From Chloroflexota bacterium (GTDB taxonomy: Bacteria > Chloroflexota > Anaerolineae > UBA4142): a DNA stretch of 64,000 nucleotides. Where the stretch lies: assembly GCA_016215025.1 (NCBI GenBank), contig JACRMI010000164.1:176410-240409 (forward strand), given 5' to 3'. The notes under the pieces are model-generated. The model saw nothing but the letters and a program-made list of their open reading frames with translations. It did not search any database and had not been told where the DNA came from. This document shows, piece by piece, positions 23,869-32,684 of the stretch. A program made the translations under genes and the position numbers. Numbering within the stretch: position 1 is the first letter of the stretch; the number at the start of each line of letters is the position of its first letter.

Positions 23869-25271
23869 TGCGATTCCTCATTCACTTTCGGTTCGTCGGG
23901 CAAAAGTAAACGCACCGTGGTTCCCCGCTCCGGCGCACTATCGATTTCAAATTCGCCGCCGATAATTTCGGCGCGCTCACGCATGTTGCGCAAGCCATGT
24001 CGATCATGGGCATCCAACTTGTGCGCAAGGCCAATCCCATTATCGCAAACTTCGACGCAAGTAATTCCGTCTCGATGCAATAGATTCACGCGCACTTGGG
24101 TTGCCTGGGCATGTTTGGCAACATTCGTCAATGCTTCTCGCACGATAGCAAGAATTTCTTTCCCGACTTTGCTCTCCACTTGATCGGCGCGCAATCCATT
24201 GACTTGCAACTCAAGATCCAGCAGCGACTGAAGTCGAAATGCGCGCACCATGTCTTTCAAATCTGCTTGCCAATCGTCACTGCTCGATTCGTACAGATCG
24301 AGAATATAACTGCGAATGTCGCGAATGGTTCCATCGAGCGATTGAATCGCGTGCGCAATGCGATCCTTGGCGCGTGCCTTGTCTTGGTCGAGCGTTAGCG
24401 TCGCATCTTGGAGCGTCAAGCCAGTTGCATAGAGCGATTGAATGATATTGTCATGCAACTCGCGTCCGATACGTTCTCGATCGACAGCAACCGCGCGCGC
24501 TTGCGCCGCTTCTTCGAGCAGGCGGTCCGTTTCGACATCGAAAATTTCGAGCCCGCGAATGATCAGATAAGCGATCACCACGCCACAGCCCGCGCGAAAA
24601 ACCTGAACTGTAATGCTGAAATACGACATCACCGGATCGATGTTGAAGGTGGGAGAAAAACTTGTGCCAGGCATAATCGCATTTGTTACCGCAAAAATCG
24701 CAAACGCGTACGCCGCACCGCGCAAATAATTGGCAATGCGCGCCATGTCCATTTGTTGCACGTGGTACGCTTGTCGCCACAAGCCCCAAGACGCAGCGGC
24801 AGCTCCGGGAACTCCTAATAAATAACGCGCCAGACTATCGCCCATGTCAAAGTAACCTGAAAAAGATTGCCCGCTTGAATTTTGCAGGAGCAACATGGTC
24901 GCTTCCCAAACTCCGAGGAGAACCATCGGCAGTCCACGAATCAAACCTTGTACCGGCGAGCCTAACGCGAGCAATTCGATCCCAAACTGAAACAGGACGA
25001 GAAAGGAGATTGCTTCGAGCATCATTTGCAGGATGCGCAGAAAATTGGAGGATTCTTCCAGAAAAGAGGCGGGTTGAATCGGAATAAAAACTCCAACCCA
25101 TTCATAGATGCCGTGAATAATTCCAAAAATCGCGAGCAGCCACAGATGCAGCGCCAGTGCCAGCCGACTGTGCTTGCGCGATTGCAAAGCAATCGCCAGA
25201 CCCAGGACGAAAAAAGCTTCGCCATAAATCAGATAGATGATTTCGCGATTAGACTGGAAGAAATTTATCAC
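23865..25271 (-). CDS. Membrane histidine kinase, HisKA_3 type
   Basis: 468 residues. The N-terminal ~250 residues hold about seven hydrophobic helices (IYLIYGEAFFVLGLAIAL, LHLWLLAIFGIIHGIYEW and so on), a membrane-embedded sensor without a clear extracytoplasmic domain. HisKA_3 follows with ERIGRELHDNIIQSLYATGL (phosphoacceptor His). The HATPase has REALTNVAKHAQAT, VCDNGIGLAHKLD and GLRNMRERAEIIGG. It resembles NreB/DesK-like kinases, which sense membrane or redox signals. The start appears to be GTG 25271 with no clear ribosome site. It lies between its regulator and the 14-haem cytochrome gene. Confidence 0.88.
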   Translation of the reverse strand: MINFFQSNREIIYLIYGEAFFVLGLAIALQSRKHSRLALALHLWLLAIFGIIHGIYEWVGVFIPIQPASFLEESSNFLRILQMMLEAISFLVLFQFGIELLALGSPVQGLIRGLPMVLLGVWEATMLLLQNSSGQSFSGYFDMGDSLARYLLGVPGAAAASWGLWRQAYHVQQMDMARIANYLRGAAYAFAIFAVTNAIMPGTSFSPTFNIDPVMSYFSITVQVFRAGCGVVIAYLIIRGLEIFDVETDRLLEEAAQARAVAVDRERIGRELHDNIIQSLYATGLTLQDATLTLDQDKARAKDRIAHAIQSLDGTIRDIRSYILDLYESSSDDWQADLKDMVRAFRLQSLLDLELQVNGLRADQVESKVGKEILAIVREALTNVAKHAQATQVRVNLLHRDGITCVEVCDNGIGLAHKLDAHDRHGLRNMRERAEIIGGEFEIDSAPERGTTVRLLLPDEPKVNEESQ

Positions 25272-25354
25272 GAATAAATTTTCTAGGTGGGGGACTGGAC
25301 AATATTCTATCGCACACTAGTAATTTGGGCAAACGCGCCAGCAAATAGCTGATA

Positions 25355-25397
25355 GCAAATAGCGTATGGCTAAAGTTCCCTGCCATACGCTATTTGC
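25355..25397 (-). terminator. Hairpin after the 14-haem cytochrome gene
   Basis: GCAAATAGCGTATGGC (25355-25370) pairs perfectly with 25382-25397 over an 11-nt loop. The GATAGCAAATAGC units around it also occur near 16030, so it is another dispersed palindrome. Confidence 0.6.
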
Positions 25398-25418
25398 AAT
25401 ATGCTCTATGCTATTTCA

Positions 25419-27371
25419 TCACGGTCCCTGATGGCACATCTTGCAAGCGTCTTCGGTGCGCCCGGTGTGATCGGCTGGAGATTTGGGCGCGCCCAGCAAC
25501 CCTTGCACGTGACATTGCAAACAACCAGTCCGCCCTGCATGATTGGCTGGGATGCGTTTAGGACCACCCACCGACGGCGCGCTCGTCGGCTTAGCTCCGG
25601 TCGCAGGTGAAGCGCCAACCACCGCGGATTTGTGGCATGTCAAACAGTTGGCGTTTGTAAAGCCGTAATCCTTGTGGAACTGCGGAATTTGTGGAACACC
25701 CGCTGCGCCATTCGCATGACACCCAAGACACTGCGTTCGACCGGCGGTATCGTGTGGAATCGATGACGGTCCACCTACTTGACCGGTAGGGTTCGGCGTC
25801 TTGGTTGGACCCGGTGTCGGCGTTGGCTGAACGGTTGGCTTGTGGCACGCGAGACACACTTCATTAGATCGTCCAAAGTGATCGGATGGGAAAGGACGGA
25901 CCTTGCTATTCTTGCCGTGACAAATCTGGCAATCTGGATTTCCACCAATCGGATGCGGGATGGATTTGGGTGGAGTATTCGGGCTGGCGGCGGGCGGCAC
26001 CGGCGCTTGGAAAATTTTCGCCAACGCGGGAGCATTCAGCCCCACAAATTTCCAATTCGATCCGTGACAAGCGCTGTTGGAGCAGAACGATGAGTTATCT
26101 TTGCCGCCGGCATTATTCGTATCGTGACAGGATTGACACGTCGTGTTGTAAACGCTGCGATGTTCGTAAAGCCAGGTCGTCGTCTTGTGCGAATCCGGCT
26201 CGGAAACGATCGCGAGCGAAATGGACGGCACCGGACCACCAGGCGTCGAAACTTCGGGAATCGTATGACACACGTTGCATTCAAGCCGAACAGCTTTGGT
26301 GTTATCTGCGGTAAAGTGCTTGCCATCATGGCAGCGGAAACAACCCGGCCATTCCTTGTGACCGATGTCATCCGGATGGGTCGTCCACGACAATTCTTGA
26401 CCTGGGAAAACCAGAGACTGGTACACCGTCTTCAAATATTCGATGGCGGTCTTGACCTTGTTGGCATTATCCTTGTAATAATCCGGATAATTCTTGGAAT
26501 AATATCCATCGAGCGAATCCATTACCTTATTCGCGTCGTCGAAACTCTTGTACGATCCGGACAAGATCTCAAGCCCTTTTTTCTTGATCGATGGAATGGT
26601 CGCATCGATGCGATTCAACGCGAGACCTTGATCGAGCGCCTGCGCGGGTGTTTGGAATGTATGCGAAATACGATTGTGGCAGTCGATGCAGTCCATCTGA
26701 TGCTTGGTCCCTTTGTTGACTTCGTCTGGCGTCAACGGGTTCTCGATATCTTGATAGACTGTTTTGTTTCCGCTCGCATCGGTCACTTGAATCCATGGAA
26801 TGCTTTGCTTGAGTTCGTCCTGAGCGATGAACTCAATTTTATTTTCGACATGCCAGTGGATGCCATAGCCCAAGCCCTCACGTTTGGTGCCGCCGCCGAC
26901 CTTGAGCAGCAAGAAAGTCGTGATGAGCGTATTCTTGTCATCTGTATCGTAATGTTTGATGACGGTCGCACGGTCGTCCGCAAATTTTTCAGGCCAGTGA
27001 CAGCGTTCGCACGCATCGCGCGCGGGAAGCATTTCTTCGGCATACAGGGGGAATTTGTACTGTCCGCTGGACAGTTTGACGACGTGCTTGAGGTCGCCCG
27101 CTTTGCGGGTGAACGAGGTGGTGATAAAGTCGCGCCCGATGTGGCATTCCACACAATTAACACGCGCGTGAGGTGAGCGTTGCCAAGCGTTGTACTCGGG
27201 CGGCATAGTGTGACACGTTGTGCCGCAGAAGGTGGAACTGTTAGTATAGTCCCAGGCATATAACACGCCCATGAGAACGGCGAAACCCACTACGACGGCA
27301 ATAGCTCCGAACGCCCATTGCCGTGCAGTGATGGAACGAATGCGTTGCAGTAATCTGCGCAATAAAGACAT
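25419..27371 (-). CDS. NapC/NirT-type membrane-anchored cytochrome c with about 14 haem sites
   Basis: 650 residues. One N-terminal membrane helix (WAFGAIAVVVGFAVLMGVLY) is followed by a NapC/NirT-like domain (FCGTTCHTMPPEYNAW, then RVNCVECHIG), which in relatives takes electrons from menaquinol. Twelve CXXCH sites are present: CVECH, CERCH, CIDCH, CFRCH, CNVCH, CQSCH, CQICH, CLACH, CLGCH, CLTCH, CLQCH and CKMCH. There is also one CX3CH (CGTTCH) and one CX4CH (CSNSACH). The C-terminal third is a Pro/Thr-rich string of single-haem units. It probably relays electrons from the quinone pool to outside acceptors. It is transcribed away from a divergent kinase gene. Confidence 0.9.
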   Translation of the reverse strand: MSLLRRLLQRIRSITARQWAFGAIAVVVGFAVLMGVLYAWDYTNSSTFCGTTCHTMPPEYNAWQRSPHARVNCVECHIGRDFITTSFTRKAGDLKHVVKLSSGQYKFPLYAEEMLPARDACERCHWPEKFADDRATVIKHYDTDDKNTLITTFLLLKVGGGTKREGLGYGIHWHVENKIEFIAQDELKQSIPWIQVTDASGNKTVYQDIENPLTPDEVNKGTKHQMDCIDCHNRISHTFQTPAQALDQGLALNRIDATIPSIKKKGLEILSGSYKSFDDANKVMDSLDGYYSKNYPDYYKDNANKVKTAIEYLKTVYQSLVFPGQELSWTTHPDDIGHKEWPGCFRCHDGKHFTADNTKAVRLECNVCHTIPEVSTPGGPVPSISLAIVSEPDSHKTTTWLYEHRSVYNTTCQSCHDTNNAGGKDNSSFCSNSACHGSNWKFVGLNAPALAKIFQAPVPPAASPNTPPKSIPHPIGGNPDCQICHGKNSKVRPFPSDHFGRSNEVCLACHKPTVQPTPTPGPTKTPNPTGQVGGPSSIPHDTAGRTQCLGCHANGAAGVPQIPQFHKDYGFTNANCLTCHKSAVVGASPATGAKPTSAPSVGGPKRIPANHAGRTGCLQCHVQGLLGAPKSPADHTGRTEDACKMCHQGP

Positions 27372-27473
27372 CTTGTTTTACCTCCGCTATCTTCGCGAAA
27401 AATAAAAATGCCAACCGCCACTAACGCATCAATACCGGAAGGCATTCCGTCACTTTCCGCAACGTCAATGGGT

Positions 27474-27522
27474 TGACAGCGACAACACTGTCAGCGATAA
27501 GACATCTTTATGTGTTATTATA
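27474..27522. promoter_or_regulatory. Divergent regulatory region: dyad and minus-strand -10
   Basis: This lies in the 306-bp gap between the cytochrome and the kinase genes. TGACAG (27474-27479) and CTGTCA (27488-27493) form a perfect 6-bp dyad with 8-bp spacing. On the minus strand a TATAAT lies at 27517-27522, with several TTGAC repeats upstream (27524-27552). Nothing else coding was seen between 27372 and 27613. Confidence 0.4.
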
Positions 27523-27613
27523 AGCTAGTCAAAGTCAAAATGGGGTCAAAACCCTGTGCGAGTTGGGTACGACAAACCGTTTAGTTGTACGTCGCACATT
27601 CCCATGATTTCAA

Positions 27614-27641
27614 TTGACGCTCCTTTTCTTCTCCATATAAT
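27614..27641 (+). promoter_or_regulatory. Promoter of the kinase/regulator pair, with dyad over the -10
   Basis: TTGACG (27614-27619), 16-bp spacer, TATAAT (27636-27641). The flanks TCTCCAT and ATGGAGA form a dyad centred on the -10, a likely repressor or autoregulator site. Confidence 0.65.
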
Positions 27642-27677
27642 GGAATGGAGAAATTTAGATGATTGCGGGAGCAAAAT

Positions 27678-28856
27678 ATGCCTGACCTCAAAGCGCGTCC
27701 TCGTCTCGAGATCATAAACACCACTGACGATGTGGCATTCGTCGTCGTCGTGATCGCAGCGTACATTGCCACGTTGTTCGTCGCGCCGGATGCCTTTGCA
27801 TTTCCGAACGGTCTAATTTTTATCGCCGCGGGCATTTTGTTCCTGATCGTGGGTATTTACGGATTTTCATTTTGCAAAGGGCGCTTTCCCCAATTGGGAA
27901 TCGCTCTCTACTTTGCAATCCAAATTCCCCTCAGTTTCTTGATTATGTATTTGGGCCGCAGCAATGCCTGGCTTGTCTTGCTCCCTCTGATTTCCCAAGC
28001 CGCTTTTTTGAATCGCGCGTGGATGATCAGCATCAGTTTGCTCATTCTGGCAACTTTTATGCTGGCGCTGACGGTGTTATCCAATTGGGAAACCGCGGCC
28101 AAGTCGATCATTCTATTCTTTCCCGCTGTCGTCTTTGTCATCATCTTCTCAGGCGTCGTAGCACGCGAACAACGCGCGCGCGCCGAAGTGGAGCGCCTCG
28201 CAAAAGAATTGAGCGACGCGAACATCAAGCTGCGCGAGTACGCCGCCCAAGTCGAAGAATTGGCGACGACGAAAGAGCGCAATCGACTTGCGCGCGAAAT
28301 TCACGATGGGCTGGGACATTATCTCACTGCGATCAATATGCAAATCGAAGCGGCGCGTGCCGTGATCGAAACGGATCGCACGCGCGCAGTGGATGCGATG
28401 GCCAAAGCGCAATCGCTGACGAAAGAGGGCTTGACCGAAGTGCGGCGCTCCGTTGCTGCCTTGCGCGCTTCGCCGATTGAAAATCGTCCGTTGCGTAATG
28501 CGCTGACGAAGTTGATCGATGAATGTCGTGCAAGCGGTATCGTCACCGAATTTGTCGTTACCGGCACACCTCGTCCGTTGCCGCCACAAACAGAACTCGC
28601 GCTCTATCGCGTGGTCGAAGAAAGTTTGACCAACGTGCGCAAGCACGCACATGCTCCGCGCGTTGACCTGGGAATCGATTATGGCGCGAATCAAGTTCGT
28701 TTGACGATAAAGGATAACGGCGTCGGCACAAGCGATGCGAGCGGCGGTTTCGGTTTGCTGGGTATTCGCGAGCGCGTGCAACTCGTCGGCGGTTCGATGC
28801 ATATCGATACAGCGCGCGGGCAAGGATTCGCGCTTGAAGTTGAGGTTCCGCAATGA
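27678..28856 (+). CDS. Membrane histidine kinase, HisKA_3 type
   Basis: 392 residues from ATG 27678 (GGGAG upstream). Five or six hydrophobic helices fill residues ~20-165 (VAFVVVVIAAYIATLFVA and others). A coiled coil leads to HisKA_3 with ERNRLAREIHDGLGHYLTAI. HATPase motifs: RVVEESLTNVRKHAHA, IKDNGVGTSDASGGFG and LLGIRERVQLVGG. DesK/LiaS-like kinases of this form sense membrane state. The regulator gene overlaps its stop by 4 bp. Confidence 0.9.
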   Translation: MPDLKARPRLEIINTTDDVAFVVVVIAAYIATLFVAPDAFAFPNGLIFIAAGILFLIVGIYGFSFCKGRFPQLGIALYFAIQIPLSFLIMYLGRSNAWLVLLPLISQAAFLNRAWMISISLLILATFMLALTVLSNWETAAKSIILFFPAVVFVIIFSGVVAREQRARAEVERLAKELSDANIKLREYAAQVEELATTKERNRLAREIHDGLGHYLTAINMQIEAARAVIETDRTRAVDAMAKAQSLTKEGLTEVRRSVAALRASPIENRPLRNALTKLIDECRASGIVTEFVVTGTPRPLPPQTELALYRVVEESLTNVRKHAHAPRVDLGIDYGANQVRLTIKDNGVGTSDASGGFGLLGIRERVQLVGGSMHIDTARGQGFALEVEVPQ

Positions 28857-29509
28857 ATCGCATTCGCGTTTTGCTCGCCGACGATCAATCACTTTTTCGA
28901 GAAGGACTCCGCACCTTGCTTTCTGTTCAACCTGATTTAGAAGTCGTCGGCGAAGCGGCGAATGGAGCAGAGGCATTGACGCTGGCAGCTTCGCAACATC
29001 CTCAAGTCGTACTGATGGACGTTCACATGCCCGTACTCGACGGTGTCACGGCGACGCGTAAGCTGCACGAGTCGCATCCGGCTTACCGCGTCATCATGCT
29101 GACCACCTTCGACGACGACGAGTATGTGTTTGAAGGATTGCGCGCAGGCGCGGTTGGCTACTTGCTCAAGGACACGCCATCGCAAAAATTGTTTGAAGCG
29201 ATCCGAGCGGCTGCGCGCGGCGAATCGTTTTTAGAGCCATCGGTTGCCGCCAAAGTCGTCGCGGAATTTGCACGCTTGAGCGGCAACAGCATACCGTCGA
29301 AAAAAGCAGAGACCTCGGACGAGTTGAGCGACCGCGAAATGGAGATCGTGCGCCTGCTCGCGCGTGGCTTGTCAAACCGCGAAATCGCGGAGCAATTGGT
29401 GATTACGGAAGGCACGGTCAAAAATCACGTATCGAATATTCTGTCGAAGCTGGGTGTGCGCGACCGCACGCAAGCAGTTTTGAAAGCGAAAGAGAATGGA
29501 TGGGTGTAA
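28853..29509 (+). CDS. NarL/LuxR-family response regulator
   Basis: 218 residues. Receiver: LLADDQSLFREG, VVLMDVHMPVLDG (phosphoacceptor) and LLKDTPS. HTH: SDREMEIVRLLARGLSNREI followed by ITEGTVKNHVSNILSKLGVR. It resembles LiaR/DesR. Start codon overlaps the kinase stop (ATGA). An ABC exporter operon of the type often controlled by such pairs lies 200 bp downstream, behind a strong terminator. Confidence 0.93.
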   Translation: MNRIRVLLADDQSLFREGLRTLLSVQPDLEVVGEAANGAEALTLAASQHPQVVLMDVHMPVLDGVTATRKLHESHPAYRVIMLTTFDDDEYVFEGLRAGAVGYLLKDTPSQKLFEAIRAAARGESFLEPSVAAKVVAEFARLSGNSIPSKKAETSDELSDREMEIVRLLARGLSNREIAEQLVITEGTVKNHVSNILSKLGVRDRTQAVLKAKENGWV

Positions 29510-29566
29510 GGCAAATTTCCAATTTGCCCATGGCCATACGACGTAGGGCAATTTGGAAAATTGCCC
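29510..29566. repeat. Two small AT-centred palindromes
   Basis: GGCAAATTTCCAATTTGCC (29510-29528) and the related stem at 29546-29566. A third relative, GGACAATTTTCCAAATTGTC, is at 31370. These are dispersed units. Confidence 0.6.
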
Positions 29567-29595
29567 CACAAGTCATATGACGATAGTCATACTCT

Positions 29596-29620
29596 GCCGC
29601 GCAATTGCGCGGCTTTTTTT
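29596..29620 (+). terminator. Intrinsic terminator after the kinase/regulator pair
   Basis: GCCGCGCAATTGCGCGGC (29596-29613), a perfect palindrome, followed by seven T. A classic rho-independent terminator. Confidence 0.92.
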
Positions 29621-29715
29621 ATGCCCTGCGAACGTGTCGAATGGCACATCCAATTCGACGGAGTTTGCCGTAAGATGCGGTCAGATTCAACAAGAAAGAA
29701 ATTTCAAGAGGAGAA

Positions 29716-30231
29716 ATGAAAATGGAAACTCGAAACGGTTTACGCAATGGCGCAATGGGCGGTATCGTACTGATCCTCATCGGCTTGATGATGTTCGTCG
29801 CCCAACTCACACAGAGTAGCAGCATCGCGCTCTTTATTCTGCCCGCGCTCGGACTCATCTTTTTGGCATGGGGCATTAGCACGCGAAACGCTGGACCGAT
29901 GATTCCAGGCGGCATCTTGAGCGGACTCGGAATGGGCGTGTTGATCGTCAACGGGACATTGGGACAAGTGGATGAAATGATTAGCGGCAGTATCGTGCTC
30001 TTGTCAATCGCGCTTGGCTTCTTTGTTATCACACCGTTGACCACATGCTTCAGCGGTAAGACGCAATGGTGGGCACTCATTCCCGCTGCTATCCTTGGGT
30101 TCATCGGCACGGCACTGCTCGCAGGCAACATCGGATTGCAATTAATCACATTGCTCGGTTACGTGTGGCCCTTGGTGCTAATTGCAGTCGGCGGTTACAT
30201 CATCTTCAAGCGCCAGAGCGCACACGCGTGA
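29716..30231 (+). CDS. Small polytopic membrane protein ahead of an ABC exporter
   Basis: 171 residues with about six hydrophobic helices (GGIVLILIGLMMFVAQLT, ALFILPALGLIFLAWGI, MIPGGILSGLGMGVLIV and others) and short polar ends. It is unlike the ABC2 permease and has no enzyme motif. GAGGAG lies 6-11 nt before ATG 29716. It is the first gene of a three-gene unit with an ABC ATPase and permease, so it may assist or be regulated with that exporter. Not recognised further. Confidence 0.7.
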   Translation: MKMETRNGLRNGAMGGIVLILIGLMMFVAQLTQSSSIALFILPALGLIFLAWGISTRNAGPMIPGGILSGLGMGVLIVNGTLGQVDEMISGSIVLLSIALGFFVITPLTTCFSGKTQWWALIPAAILGFIGTALLAGNIGLQLITLLGYVWPLVLIAVGGYIIFKRQSAHA

Positions 30232-30243
30232 TTTAATAGTTTT

Positions 30244-30282
30244 AGACCTGACAGGTTTTCGCAAAGTGAACCTGTCAGGTCT
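30244..30282 (+). repeat. Intraoperonic hairpin
   Basis: AGACCTGACAGGTT (30244-30257) pairs perfectly with 30269-30282. It lies between the membrane protein gene and the ABC ATPase gene, with no T-run, so it may tune relative expression. Confidence 0.6.
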
Positions 30283-30295
30283 GCTTGGAGGAATA

Positions 30296-31234
30296 ATGAC
30301 CAATATAGTGGAAGTGAAAGACCTTGTAAAAAAATATGGCGATAACGTCGCGGTCAAAGGCATCTCGTTCGCGATTCGGCAAGGCGAAATCTTTGGACTG
30401 CTCGGACCGAACGGCGCGGGCAAGACGACGACGATTTCGCTGTTGTCATGCTTGCTGACGCCGACAAGCGGTAGCGCCTCGGTGGTGGGCTTGGATCTCG
30501 TCAAACGAACGCGCGAAGTGAAAAAATATATTGGACTCGTGCCGCAAGACCTTGCCCTGTATCCGACACTTTCCGCGCGCGACAATCTCAACTTCTTCGG
30601 ACGTGTCTACGGACTGAGCGGCAAAGCATTGAATGAACGCGTCGATTGGACACTCGAACTGGTTGGTTTAACCGATCGCGCCAAAGATGCCGTCGAAACT
30701 TTTTCGGGCGGGATGAAACGCCGCATCAATATCGCCGCTGGCTTGCTGCACAAACCCGACATTCTTTTTCTCGACGAGCCAACTGTCGGCGTCGATCCAC
30801 AAAGCCGCAATTACATTTTTGATAACGTCGAACGCCTAAATCGCGAGGGGCTAACGATTCTCTACACGACGCATTACATGGAAGAAGCAGAACGATTGTG
30901 CCATCGCGTCGCCATCATCGACATGGGACAAATCATCGCGCTCGATTCGCCCAAAGCGCTGACCGAATCCATCAGTGGCGGAATGATTCACATCGGACTA
31001 GTGAATGGCAAAGCAGATGCGCTTGTTGAACGCGCGTGTAAATTATCGATGATCAAAGACATTCGCCGCGTCGATGGCAAACTCGAAATTCAAACGCATC
31101 GCGCGCAGCAAGCACTGATCGACGTACTCGAAATCGCAAATCAACTCGACGCTAAAGTGACATCGCTTCAAGTGTTCGAGCCGAATTTGGAGACGGTGTT
31201 TTTGCGATTGACGGGGAAGCGGTTAAGAGATTAG
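30296..31234 (+). CDS. ABC exporter ATP-binding protein (DrrA/NatA type)
   Basis: 312 residues. Walker A GLLGPNGAGKTTTISLLS, Q loop PQDLALYPTLSARDN, signature FSGGMKRRINIAAGLL, Walker B ILFLDEPTVGVDP, switch His in TTHYMEEAERLC. The C-terminal extension after residue 230 is that of the DrrA-like drug and lipid exporters. ATG 30296 follows TTGGAGGAATA; the frame extends upstream but through the hairpin. It powers the permease encoded at 31403. Confidence 0.93.
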   Translation: MTNIVEVKDLVKKYGDNVAVKGISFAIRQGEIFGLLGPNGAGKTTTISLLSCLLTPTSGSASVVGLDLVKRTREVKKYIGLVPQDLALYPTLSARDNLNFFGRVYGLSGKALNERVDWTLELVGLTDRAKDAVETFSGGMKRRINIAAGLLHKPDILFLDEPTVGVDPQSRNYIFDNVERLNREGLTILYTTHYMEEAERLCHRVAIIDMGQIIALDSPKALTESISGGMIHIGLVNGKADALVERACKLSMIKDIRRVDGKLEIQTHRAQQALIDVLEIANQLDAKVTSLQVFEPNLETVFLRLTGKRLRD

Positions 31235-31262
31235 AGCGAATTCTTGTTGCGTTTAGGGAAAT

Positions 31263-31336
31263 GTCACCCTGAGCGAAACGAAGGGTCTCGCACCCGACAT
31301 AGCGAGACGCTCCGCGTTCGCTTCGCTCAGAATGAC
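31263..31336. repeat. Dispersed palindromic element, copy R2
   Basis: Ends GTCACCCTGAGCG and CGCTCAGAATGAC, with inner GGGTCTCG / CGAGACG arms. It sits between the ABC ATPase and permease genes and is not translated. Confidence 0.8.
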
Positions 31337-31402
31337 AACCCATAAATCCAAGTGGAAGTTGCTCTAGTAGGACAATTTTCCAAATTGTCCACAGGAGATA
31401 AA

Positions 31403-32662
31403 ATGTTCAAACAAATTCTGGCGCTGACGTGGAAAGACCTGAAAATATTTTTCAAAGATCGCGGCGCGTTTATCTTTATCTTTTTGCAACCGTTCATGTT
31501 CATTGTCGTGATGAGCTCCGCGATGGGAGGCATGTTCGGTGGCGACGCCAACCATCCCATTCAATTGCTCGTCGTGAATGAAGATCGCGGCACGCAAGCC
31601 GCAGCGCTCATCAAACAGATTGGCAATACTGAAGGTTTTGCGGTCGAGACAACGTGGAATGGAGAAGCATTGACCCGCGAGAGCGCAGAGAAAATTATTA
31701 TCGATGGCAAACGCGGCATGGCGGTTGTTTTTCCCGCCGATTTTTCTGAAGCGCTGTCGCAAGCACTTGGCGCGACGAATGCACAGACGACGAAAGTGAC
31801 ACTCATCAGCGATCCCGCTACGCCGAGCCAGGTCATTCAGCCGATCATCGGAACGTTGAACGGTCTGCTTCAGCAAGCGACGATGACCGTTGCGGTGCCA
31901 CAAGGAATCGACATGCTGTTTGCATCTTTTGCGCCGCAAGCATCTGCTACTCAGCGCGATGCATTCAAAATCGACGCGGAGAAAGCGATGTCGGGTGGTA
32001 TCATCGGCGGGCAACCTATTGCCACGATTGAACGCACGACGCCGCCAGATATGCGCATCGAAAAATATCCAACCGCTTTTGAGCAAAACGTTCCAGGGTA
32101 CACCATTTACGGAATTTTCTGGATCGTGAGTATGCTCGCTAGCTCGGTCTTGACCGAAAAACGCGACGGCACCTTTCGGCGACTGCTCGTCGCGCCGATG
32201 GGACGCACGGCGATGCTCGCCGGCAAGATGCTGCCGTATTACATCATCAACGTGCTCCAAATCGCGATCATGCTCGGCGAATCCTGGCTCTTGTTCGGAT
32301 TGAACCTGGGTTCGTCGCCCGCAGGCTTGATCGTGGTGAGTCTCGCCGCAGCAGCAACCGCAACTGGCTTGGGCGTTCTCGTTGCCGCACTTGCACGCAG
32401 CGAAGCGCAAATCGGTGGCTTGACCACGTTGCTCTTGTTGACGCTCTCTGCGCTGGGTGGCTGCTTCGTTCCGCGATTTACGATGCCGGAATGGCTCAAG
32501 TCGATTGGGTTGATCACGCCGCACGCGTGGGCACTCGACGCGTTCCAAGATTTGCTCGTGCGCGGCTACGGACTAGTCGATGTGCTGCCGAAAGTTGGAG
32601 TGCTTGCCGCATTTACGATAGTGTTCTTTGCGATAGGCGTATGGCGATTTCGGTTTGAGTAA
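31403..32662 (+). CDS. ABC-2 type exporter permease
   Basis: 419 residues. One N-terminal helix (AFIFIFLQPFMFIVVMSSAM) is followed by a ~190-residue extracytoplasmic loop and five helices at the C terminus, the YhgE/DrrB-like ABC2_membrane layout. The conserved segment SSVLTEKRDGTFRRLLVAPM (RExGTxxxLxxxP type) lies before the second helix. Start follows ACAGGAGATAAA. With the upstream ATPase it forms an exporter for a lipid, peptide or drug; substrate unknown. Confidence 0.92.
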   Translation: MFKQILALTWKDLKIFFKDRGAFIFIFLQPFMFIVVMSSAMGGMFGGDANHPIQLLVVNEDRGTQAAALIKQIGNTEGFAVETTWNGEALTRESAEKIIIDGKRGMAVVFPADFSEALSQALGATNAQTTKVTLISDPATPSQVIQPIIGTLNGLLQQATMTVAVPQGIDMLFASFAPQASATQRDAFKIDAEKAMSGGIIGGQPIATIERTTPPDMRIEKYPTAFEQNVPGYTIYGIFWIVSMLASSVLTEKRDGTFRRLLVAPMGRTAMLAGKMLPYYIINVLQIAIMLGESWLLFGLNLGSSPAGLIVVSLAAAATATGLGVLVAALARSEAQIGGLTTLLLLTLSALGGCFVPRFTMPEWLKSIGLITPHAWALDAFQDLLVRGYGLVDVLPKVGVLAAFTIVFFAIGVWRFRFE

Positions 32663-32684
32663 TTCGCTACCCACGGCGTCTGCG

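Noticed and set aside
26124..27176. Long plus-strand reading frame opposite the 14-haem cytochrome gene
   Set aside because: It is the antisense of a clear multihaem gene, has no ribosome site and no recognisable domain.
31364..32548. 394-codon minus-strand frame opposite the ABC permease
   Set aside because: Arg/His/Gln-rich antisense shadow of a conserved permease.
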